NCBI GenBank assembly: GCA_958436995.1 | Contig: CAUBMI010000092.1 | Span: 1 to 5,477, forward strand | Direction: 5' to 3' | DNA: 5,477 nucleotides | Origin: an uncultured Collinsella sp. | Lineage (GTDB): Bacteria; Actinomycetota; Coriobacteriia; Coriobacteriales; Coriobacteriaceae | Shown here: piece by piece, positions 1 through 5,477 of the stretch | How positions within the stretch are numbered: position 1 is the first letter of the stretch | How the letters are laid out: each line of letters starts with the position of its first letter | Translations under genes and position numbers: made by a program | The notes under the pieces: generated by a model | Database searches by the model: none | Told to the model about the DNA's origin: nothing | What the model saw: the letters and a program-made list of their open reading frames with translations, nothing else

Positions 1-3000
1 CGCATCTGGCCGGTGACCTCGTCCATCGCGAGCGGTGCCACCTTCTCGAGCTTAAAGCCCTTGCCGGCGCGCATGTTTTCCTTGGCCACGCTGATCATGA
101 GCTTAATGCGGTTGAGCTGGTTGACCTCGGACGCACCGGGGTCGTAATCCACCGCGACAATGTTGCTCTCGGGGTGCTGACGGCGCAGTTCCTTGATCAC
201 AGCCTTACCCACCACGTGGTTGGGCAGGCACGCAAAGGGCTGCGTGCAGATGATGTTGGGCGCGCCATGGTCGATCAGGTCGAGCATCTCGGCCGTGAGC
301 AGCCAGCCTTCGCCCATGTTGTTGCACACCGAAAGCACCGTGCGGGCCTTGTCGGCCATGGTGCCGATGCGCTCGGGCGCCTCAAAGCGGCGGGACTTCT
401 CGAGCATCTCTTCCACCGGCGTGCGCATCCAGTCCACGAGCTTGATGAGCGCCTGCATACCAGCGCGCGTGGTAGCAGAGCTTCCCAGCTCGTCCTTCTG
501 TAGCTCGGCGTTGCTCATGGAGTACAGGAAGAAGTCGAGCAGACCCGGCACCACAGCCTCGCAGCCCTCGCGCTCGATGACATCGACCACGTGGTTGTTG
601 GCCGTGGGGTGGAACTTGACCAAGATCTCGCCGACCACGCCCACGCGCGGCTTAGTACCCTCGCCCACGAGCGGCATGGTGTCGAACGCGCGGATGGCCT
701 CGCGGCACAGCTTGGTGTAGTTGTGGCGGTTAAACTTGGGCGCCAGCTTGCGGGCGCGCGCCATGTACTCCTCGTAGAGCGCGTTGGCGGCACCGGGCGT
801 GGCCTCATACGGGCGGCAGCGGTAGAGCATCTGCATCATCACGTCACCAAAGAGCACCGCGTACACGGCCTGCTTAAGCAGCGCCGGCGTAATCTTAAAG
901 CCGGGGTTGTCCTCGCCGAGTGCCACGGCCGAAAGCGAGATCACCGGGATCTCGGGGTGGCCGCTCTCGCGCAGGGCCTTGCGGATGAGCGCGATGTAGT
1001 TGGTGGCACGGCAGCCGCCGCCGGTCTGGCTGATGACCACGGCGGTCTTGGACAGGTCGTACCGACCGCTCTCGATGGCCTCCATAATCTGGCCCGTCAC
1101 CAGAATCGACGGGTAGCAAATGTCATTGTTCACGTAGCGCAGACCCGCCTCGACGGCGTCGTGATCGGTCGAGGGCAGCAGCTCAAGGTTGTAGCCGGCA
1201 CCGCGGAACACCTCTTTGACCAGGTCAAAGTGGATCGGCGCCATCTGCGGGCACAGGATGGTGTAGCCCTCGTCGCGCATCTGCTCGGTAAAGGGCACCT
1301 TGGGCCACGCAGTCGAAGCACTCTCGCGCTGAGCCTCGAACGTGTACTTGCGGCTCGCAAACGCGGGGGCATCCGTGGAGGGCGCCACCGGCGCGGCGTC
1401 GCCCTGCTCAAAGACCTTGCCCGCGGCCGTGGCCTCGGCCAAGCGCTCGGCCTCCTGGTCCTTGAGTGCCGCCATGAGCGAGCGGATGCGAATGCGCGCG
1501 GCGCCCAGGTTGGACACCTCGTCGATCTTGAGCACGGTGTAGATCTTGCCACTGGCCTCCAGGATCTCCTGCACCTGATCGGTGGTCAGGGCATCGAGGC
1601 CGCAGCCGAAGGAATTGAGCTGGATCAGGTCCAGGTCGTTGCGCATCGTCACAAAACGGGCGACGGCGTACAGGCGGCTGTGGTACATCCACTGATCGAC
1701 GACGCGAATCGGACGCTCAGGTTTTACCAGATGCGCAAGCGAATCCTCGGTAAAGACCGCAAAGCCAAAGCTCGAGATAAGCTCGGGCAGGGCGTGGTTG
1801 ATCTCGGGGTCGTTATGGTAGGGACGACCGGCGAGCACGATGCCGTGACCGCCGTGGTCCTCGACCCACTTAAGAGCCTCCTCGCCCATGGTCTGGATGT
1901 CCTCGTGGAAACGCGCATCGGCCTCAAAGGCGGCGTTGACAGCGGCATCGACCTCGGAGCGCGTGATCTTGGGCCCACGCACGCGACCGCGTCCGGCCTC
2001 AGCGTCGGCCACACGGTCGACGGCGAGCACCTGGTACAGACGGCGCTTGAGCTCGGTCTTGTCATGATAGGGCACAAACGGGTACAGGAACTCGATGTTC
2101 TGCTCGCGGATCTCGTCGATGTTGAGTGCCAACGCCGTGGGGTAGCTCATGACGATGGGGCAGTTGTAACAGTTGCCGGCGGTCGGGTCCTCTTTGCGCT
2201 CCCAGCGCACGCACGGCATCCAGATAAAGTCGACGTCGCGGTCGATAAGGTTCATCACGTGGCCGTGGCTCATCTTGGCCGGATAGCACACGCTCTCGGA
2301 CGGCATGGACTCGATGCCCGCCTGGTAGGTCTTCTTGCTCGACTGGTCGGACAGCTGCACGCTAAAGCCCAGGCGCGTAAAGAACGCGTGCCAGAAGGGG
2401 TAGTTCTCGTACATGTTGAGTGCGCGCGGGATACCCACGGTGCCGCGCGGGGCCTCGTCGGGGCTCAGCACCTCGCGGTTAAAGAGCAGATCGTTCTTCT
2501 TTTTGAAGAGGTTGGGCGCCTCGGTCTTTTGCTTTTTGTGGCCGGCACCCTTCTCGCAGCGGTTACCGGTAATGAAGCGCCTGCCGCCGCCAAAGTCGTT
2601 GACGGTGAGCTGGCAGTTGTTGGAGCAGCGGCCGCAGCGGACATGCTTTTGCGTCACGGTGAGGTGCGCGATGTCCTCGGCCGAAAGGATGGTCGAGGTG
2701 CCGTCGGCGCCGGCGCGATCGCGGGCGAGCAGGGCCGCACCATAGGCGCCCATGCAGCCGGCGATGTCGGGACGCACGGCATGAACGCCGGTGAGCTGCT
2801 CAAACGCGCGCAACGTGGCGTCGGACATAAAGGTGCCGCCCTGAACGATCACCTGGCTGCCGATCTCCTTGGGGTCGCGCAGCTTAATGACCTTGAACAG
2901 GGCATTCTTGATGACGGAATAGGACAGGCCGGCCGCGATGTCGCCCACCGTGGCACCTTCCTTTTGCGCCTGCTTGACGCGCGAGTTCATAAAGACCGTG

Positions 3001-4691
3001 CAGCGGCTGCCCAGGTCGACCGGGGCCTTGGCATGGATGGCGGCATCGGCGAACGCGCGCACGTCCATGTTCATGGACACGGCGAAGCTCTCGATAAAGC
3101 TACCGCAACCCGACGAGCAGGCCTCGTTGAGCATGATGTGCTCAATCACGCCGTCCTTGACGCGCAGGCACTTCATGTCCTGGCCACCAATGTCCAAGAT
3201 GAACTCGACGCCGGGCAGGAACGCCTTGGCGCCGCGCAGGTGCGCAACGGTCTCGATCTCGCCGGAGTCGGCCTTGAGGGCCTCGATGAGCAGCGCCTCG
3301 CCGTAGCCCGTGGTGGTCACGTGGCCGATGGTGCAGCCCGCGGGAATGTGGTTGTAGAAATCGGCCATGATGACCTTGGCCGTGCCCAGGATGTCGCCGT
3401 TGTTGTTGCCGTACCAGGTGTGCAGCAGCTGACCGTCCTCGCCCACGAGCGCGGCCTTCATGGTGGTGGAGCCGGCGTCGATGCCGATGAACACGCGGCC
3501 GGTGTAGCCGTCGAGCTTACCCTTGGGGACGACTTCCTTGTCGTGGCGGTTCTTGAACTCAGCAAAGTCCTCGTCGGTGGCAAAGAGCGGATCCAGGCGC
3601 TCGACCTCGGCACCCTGTGTGTCACCCAGGCTGTCGATGGCCTCGATAAGCTGCGGGAACGTGCTGAGCTTGTTGGACTCGTGCGCCATGGCAGCGCCGC
3701 TCGCCACAAACAGGTGGGCGTTTTGGGGCACAATGCGGTGCTCCTCGTCCAGGTTGAGCGTGAGGTAGAAGCGATGGCGCAACTCGGAGAGATACTGCAG
3801 CGGGCCGCCCAGGAAGGCGACGTTACCGCGGATGGGACGGCCGCACGCCAGGCCCGAGATGGTCTGGGTCACGACGGCCTGGAAGATGGAAGCGGCGACG
3901 TCCTCGGGGCGGGCGCCCTCGTTGAGGAGCGGCTGCACGTCGGTCTTGGCAAATACGCCGCAGCGACTGGCGATGGGATAGATGGTGGTGGCGTTGGCCG
4001 CGAGCTCGTTGAGGCCACTCGCGTCGGTGTGCAGCAGGGTTGCCATCTGGTCGATGAACGCGCCCGTACCGCCGGCGCAGGTGCCGTTCATGCGCTGCTC
4101 GATGCCGTTGTCAAAGTAGATGATCTTGGCGTCCTCGCCGCCCAGCTCGATGGCGACATCGGTGGCCGGGATGAGGGTCTCGACGGCACGCTTGCTGGCG
4201 ATGACCTCCTGGACAAACTCCAGGTCGAGCCACTGGGACAGCAGCAGGCCGCCCGAGCCGGTAATGGCGCAGGTCATCTGGGCCGTCGGCAGCACGGTCG
4301 CAGCACCCTCGAACAGGTCGCGGGCGCAGGCACGGACATCGGTGTGATGGCGCTGGTACTTGGCGTAGACAATTTGGTTGTCGTCGTTGAGCACGGCGAG
4401 CTTAACGGTGGTGGAGCCCACGTCGATGCCCAGGTGCAGGTTGCCGCGGGCGGTCTCGGGGTTGAAGATCGCGCCTTCGGGGGCGTGGGCGGCGGCTACG
4501 GGCTCAGCGGCGGCTACGGGCTCGCTAGCGACGGACGTCTCCCCTGCCGCGTTCTTGGCCTCGGCAACAGCCTCGACAACTTTCTCGGCAGCAGCGGTCG
4601 CGGCCTTCTGCGCGGCGTCCGCCACGGCGGGCGCGGCCTCGCGCGCGGCAGCAACTATACGGTCCTTAATGCCTTCGGCGAGTTTGCTCAT
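1..4691 (-). CDS. Giant fused acyl-CoA dehydratase activase (two BadF/BadG/BcrA/BcrD ATPase domains) + DUF2229 + dehydratase-like protein, C-terminus outside window
   Basis: An uninterrupted frame of 1563 codons runs off the left edge. The ATG at 4691 is chosen because AGAGGAG lies just upstream. Visible layout: residues 1-84 Ala/Glu/Lys-rich extension; about 86-335 first ATPase domain with phosphate loop GIDVGSTTVK (88-97), GSGG (145-148), ELGGEDAK (182-189), NGTCAGGTG (C205) and SRCGVF (C244); about 400-655 second ATPase domain with GIDAGSTTMK (403-412), GYGE (462-465), DIGGQDMK (500-507), NEACSSGCG (C525) and SRCTVF (C564); 680-715 cysteines C686, C689, C693, C712; about 750-1075 DUF2229, with VGIPRAL (752-758), CYPAK (C802), CYNC (C841, C844), GRPYHNDPE (955-963) and NLGAARIR (1061-1068); 1079-1130 low-complexity linker; 1131-1563 dehydratase-like part with NNDICYPS (C1192) and GGGCRATNY (C1227). 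In the family, HgdC-type activases use ATP hydrolysis to push an electron from ferredoxin or flavodoxin into a dehydratase. The true substrate of these fused proteins is unknown to me. The protein is probably cytoplasmic, as no signal peptide or membrane segment is seen. The last conserved block (NRIKLMISVAKEN) suggests that only a few tens of residues are missing. The family assignment is firm; the function is inferred. Confidence 0.95.
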   Translation of the reverse strand, partial: MSKLAEGIKDRIVAAAREAAPAVADAAQKAATAAAEKVVEAVAEAKNAAGETSVASEPVAAAEPVAAAHAPEGAIFNPETARGNLHLGIDVGSTTVKLAVLNDDNQIVYAKYQRHHTDVRACARDLFEGAATVLPTAQMTCAITGSGGLLLSQWLDLEFVQEVIASKRAVETLIPATDVAIELGGEDAKIIYFDNGIEQRMNGTCAGGTGAFIDQMATLLHTDASGLNELAANATTIYPIASRCGVFAKTDVQPLLNEGARPEDVAASIFQAVVTQTISGLACGRPIRGNVAFLGGPLQYLSELRHRFYLTLNLDEEHRIVPQNAHLFVASGAAMAHESNKLSTFPQLIEAIDSLGDTQGAEVERLDPLFATDEDFAEFKNRHDKEVVPKGKLDGYTGRVFIGIDAGSTTMKAALVGEDGQLLHTWYGNNNGDILGTAKVIMADFYNHIPAGCTIGHVTTTGYGEALLIEALKADSGEIETVAHLRGAKAFLPGVEFILDIGGQDMKCLRVKDGVIEHIMLNEACSSGCGSFIESFAVSMNMDVRAFADAAIHAKAPVDLGSRCTVFMNSRVKQAQKEGATVGDIAAGLSYSVIKNALFKVIKLRDPKEIGSQVIVQGGTFMSDATLRAFEQLTGVHAVRPDIAGCMGAYGAALLARDRAGADGTSTILSAEDIAHLTVTQKHVRCGRCSNNCQLTVNDFGGGRRFITGNRCEKGAGHKKQKTEAPNLFKKKNDLLFNREVLSPDEAPRGTVGIPRALNMYENYPFWHAFFTRLGFSVQLSDQSSKKTYQAGIESMPSESVCYPAKMSHGHVMNLIDRDVDFIWMPCVRWERKEDPTAGNCYNCPIVMSYPTALALNIDEIREQNIEFLYPFVPYHDKTELKRRLYQVLAVDRVADAEAGRGRVRGPKITRSEVDAAVNAAFEADARFHEDIQTMGEEALKWVEDHGGHGIVLAGRPYHNDPEINHALPELISSFGFAVFTEDSLAHLVKPERPIRVVDQWMYHSRLYAVARFVTMRNDLDLIQLNSFGCGLDALTTDQVQEILEASGKIYTVLKIDEVSNLGAARIRIRSLMAALKDQEAERLAEATAAGKVFEQGDAAPVAPSTDAPAFASRKYTFEAQRESASTAWPKVPFTEQMRDEGYTILCPQMAPIHFDLVKEVFRGAGYNLELLPSTDHDAVEAGLRYVNNDICYPSILVTGQIMEAIESGRYDLSKTAVVISQTGGGCRATNYIALIRKALRESGHPEIPVISLSAVALGEDNPGFKITPALLKQAVYAVLFGDVMMQMLYRCRPYEATPGAANALYEEYMARARKLAPKFNRHNYTKLCREAIRAFDTMPLVGEGTKPRVGVVGEILVKFHPTANNHVVDVIEREGCEAVVPGLLDFFLYSMSNAELQKDELGSSATTRAGMQALIKLVDWMRTPVEEMLEKSRRFEAPERIGTMADKARTVLSVCNNMGEGWLLTAEMLDLIDHGAPNIICTQPFACLPNHVVGKAVIKELRRQHPESNIVAVDYDPGASEVNQLNRIKLMISVAKENMRAGKGFKLEKVAPLAMDEVTGQM
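4489..4524. repeat. 18-base tandem repeat within the activase gene
   Basis: Two adjacent 18-base units (4489-4506 and 4507-4524) are identical at 17 of 18 positions. They lie in frame and encode consecutive EPVAAA units at about residues 57-68 of the fused activase, in the flexible Ala-rich extension before the first ATPase domain. In-frame gain or loss of units would change the linker length without breaking the gene. Confidence 0.85.
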
Positions 4692-4695
4692 TGTC

Positions 4696-4702
4696 TCTCC
4701 TC
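4696..4702 (-). promoter_or_regulatory. Ribosome binding site of the fused activase gene, abutting the TetR stop codon
   Basis: On the minus strand the junction reads TAAGAGGAGAGACAATG. TAA (4705-4703) ends the regulator, GAGGAG follows at once, and ATG begins at 4691. The ribosome finishing the regulator covers this site, which suggests translational coupling. It also supports this ATG as the true start and leaves no room for a separate promoter or terminator between the genes. Confidence 0.8.
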
Positions 4703-5413
4703 TTAGTTGTTGGACTCGACGGTTGCGGCGGTGTCGGCCGCGTCCTCGAGCTGCAAGTTCAATAGCTTCATGCCGTATTCCGGCACGTTGATATCGATGG
4801 GTTGGCCATACAGGTCACCGGGGCGCACAAAAGCGAGCACCGTCATAATGCGCGCCATGGCCTCGGGCGATTCGGTGAGCCCACGCTCAAACCAGCGCTG
4901 AATCATGCCGACCTCGGCACTCACAACGTAGGTGACGTAGTAGTCAAAGAACGTACCCAGCGCCAGGCCCAAAATGCCCGTCTGCGCACGCGGCACCACA
5001 GCCTCACGCGCAGTGTCGATAATCCTTTTAATGAAGGCCTGGTCGCCGCCCGGCCCCAGCAGCGCACCGATTAAGTCGCGGTTGGCCGCAAGATAACGCA
5101 GCAGCTCAACCGAACCGGGCGCCGGCTCGAGCTCATTGATGTTGTGATAGAGATCGGGCAGCTGAGCTGCGGTGATGAGCTCAATGCGCTCACGGATCTC
5201 GGCCAGCAAGCCGTCCTCGATTTGATTGATAAAGTCGGGGATATCGCGGTAATGCGAATAGAACGTGCGACGCGTAAGGCCAGCACGCTCGGTGAGCGAC
5301 GCGACATTAATGCGCGAAAGGTCGCCGCTTTCGGCAAGCTCGCTGGCAAGTGCCTGGCGAAGGGCACGCTGCGAGCGAAGGGACCGGCGATCGCATTTCT
5401 CGAGCTGGGACAA
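4703..5413 (-). CDS. TetR/AcrR-family transcriptional regulator
   Basis: A 236-residue protein, slightly longer than a typical TetR regulator (about 190-220). The N-terminal DNA-binding domain covers about residues 12-60, with the helix-turn-helix at 37-55 (VASLTERAGLTRRTFYSHY) closely matching the TetR signature. The ligand/dimer domain, about 100-195, contains LRYLAANRDLIGALLG, a YYVTYVVSAEVGMIQRW segment and SPEAMARIM. This pattern fits the TetR_C_8 type (PF14278) also found in DhaS-like regulators. A 40-residue tail (196-236) ends in an acidic, Ala-rich stretch and has no family match that I recognise. The start is TTG at 5413: an in-frame TAA lies four codons upstream, AAGGAGG sits 4 bases before it, and there is no early ATG. 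It lies 11 bases upstream of the activase gene on the same strand, so it most likely controls that gene and itself. The effector ligand cannot be read from the sequence. Confidence 0.93.
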   Translation of the reverse strand: MSQLEKCDRRSLRSQRALRQALASELAESGDLSRINVASLTERAGLTRRTFYSHYRDIPDFINQIEDGLLAEIRERIELITAAQLPDLYHNINELEPAPGSVELLRYLAANRDLIGALLGPGGDQAFIKRIIDTAREAVVPRAQTGILGLALGTFFDYYVTYVVSAEVGMIQRWFERGLTESPEAMARIMTVLAFVRPGDLYGQPIDINVPEYGMKLLNLQLEDAADTAATVESNN

Positions 5414-5417
5414 GCGT

Positions 5418-5424
5418 CCTCCTT
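5418..5424 (-). promoter_or_regulatory. Ribosome binding site of the TetR gene (AAGGAGG before a TTG start)
   Basis: The minus strand reads AAGGAGGACGCTTG. This is a near-perfect Shine-Dalgarno sequence but with only 4 bases to the TTG. It decides the start, since the frame is closed upstream by TAA. The strong site may compensate for the weak start codon and tight spacing, or the combination may keep regulator levels low. Confidence 0.8.
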
Positions 5425-5435
5425 GTTACTCAGCC

Positions 5436-5451
5436 TGTGCGCTATTGCACA
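5436..5451. promoter_or_regulatory. Inverted repeat TGTGC-N6-GCACA, candidate TetR operator
   Basis: The plus strand reads TGTGCGCTATTGCACA: 5-base arms with a 6-base spacer, lying between the candidate start of transcription and the regulator's ribosome binding site. TetR-family proteins usually bind short palindromes next to their own genes, and binding here would block transcription. It shares TATTGCACA with a second copy at 5462-5470. The assignment rests on position and symmetry only. Confidence 0.45.
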
Positions 5452-5470
5452 GTGCGAGTATTATTGCACA
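5443..5470. repeat. Two direct copies of TATTGCACA, 19 bases start to start
   Basis: The nonamer occurs at 5443-5451 and again at 5462-5470 (TGTGCAATA on the minus strand). The spacing is close to two helical turns, so both copies would face nearly the same side of the DNA. This fits cooperative binding of a dimeric regulator, but could also reflect a local duplication. Confidence 0.6.
5460..5465 (-). promoter_or_regulatory. Candidate extended -10 element for the regulator-activase operon
   Basis: The minus strand reads TGCAATAAT, that is, an extended TG motif one base before AATAAT, which matches TATAAT at five of six positions. Initiation would fall near 5453, giving a leader of about 40 bases before the TTG start. 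The -35 region would lie beyond the right edge, so the promoter cannot be confirmed here. Confidence 0.4.
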
Positions 5471-5477
5471 CCGTGTG
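5467..5477. promoter_or_regulatory. Inverted repeat CACAC-C-GTGTG at the window edge, possible second operator
   Basis: Perfect 5-base arms around a single base, directly next to and partly inside the second TATTGCACA copy. It overlaps the region between the candidate -10 and -35 elements. The palindrome may extend past base 5477, so its true size is unknown. Confidence 0.35.

Noticed and set aside
174..720. Overlapping plus-strand open frames near the left edge
   Set aside because: They lie opposite the conserved C-terminal part of the activase gene, have no family motifs, and read as low-complexity products typical of antisense frames.
1130..2289. Several minus-strand open frames of 75-140 codons in other frames within the activase gene
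   Set aside because: They are Arg/Ser/Pro-rich shifted readings of the same DNA. The main frame continues without interruption through the whole stretch, so they are not evidence of a frameshift or a nested gene.
4489..4524. The tandem repeat as a CRISPR-like or mobile-element trace
   Set aside because: There are only two adjacent units without spacers, they are in frame, and they lie within an Ala-rich coding segment. A simple replication-slippage duplication explains them.
4692..4702. A possible terminator or separate promoter between the two genes
   Set aside because: The gap is only 11 bases, is filled by the ribosome binding site, and has no hairpin or T-tract.
591..4706. A plus-strand open frame of 1371 codons opposite the fused activase gene
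   Set aside because: It is in exact codon register with the real minus-strand gene, so a stop could appear only where the sense gene uses TTA, CTA or TCA. These codons are very rare in this GC-rich gene (a CTA at 501-503 gives the stop just upstream). Its product is His/Gly/Val-rich with no recognisable domain, while the minus-strand frame matches conserved families throughout.

Overview
The window holds two genes on the minus strand, read from the right edge to the left: a TetR-family regulator (5413-4703) and, 11 bases downstream of its stop, one very large gene (4691 to beyond base 1) for a fused acyl-CoA dehydratase activase / DUF2229 protein. There is no intergenic stretch over 300 bases, and I see no RNA gene, mobile element, CRISPR array or terminator. 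The overall base composition is GC-rich, and codons strongly favour G or C at the third position (GCC, GAC, AAG, CTG). Together with an oxygen-sensitive type of enzyme, this suggests a GC-rich strict anaerobe. A gut Coriobacteriia member (for example a Collinsella relative) is my best guess, but this is an inference from style and not a proof.

Right edge (5414-5477): a short promoter/operator region. Read on the minus strand it has an extended -10-like element, two direct copies of TGTGCAATA, and two short inverted repeats, followed by a strong AAGGAGG ribosome binding site and a TTG start. These are plausible sites for autoregulation by the TetR protein.

4703-5413: the TetR regulator, with an N-terminal helix-turn-helix and a TetR_C_8-like C-terminal domain. 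Its stop codon adjoins the ribosome binding site of the next gene, so the two genes are almost certainly co-transcribed and possibly translationally coupled.

1-4691: 1563 codons are visible and the end is outside the window. In order, the protein shows an Ala/Glu-rich N-terminal extension with a small tandem repeat, a first HgdC-like ASKHA ATPase domain, a second HgdC-like ATPase domain, a four-cysteine motif, a DUF2229 domain, a low-complexity linker, and a C-terminal dehydratase-like (COG3581-type) region. Separate HgdC-type activases work as homodimers that share one [4Fe-4S] cluster. Here the two half-sites are fused in one chain, each with a cysteine pair exactly 39 residues apart. The protein therefore looks like a self-contained ATP-driven low-potential electron-transfer machine whose electron acceptor or substrate is unknown. 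This is the most interesting item in the window.
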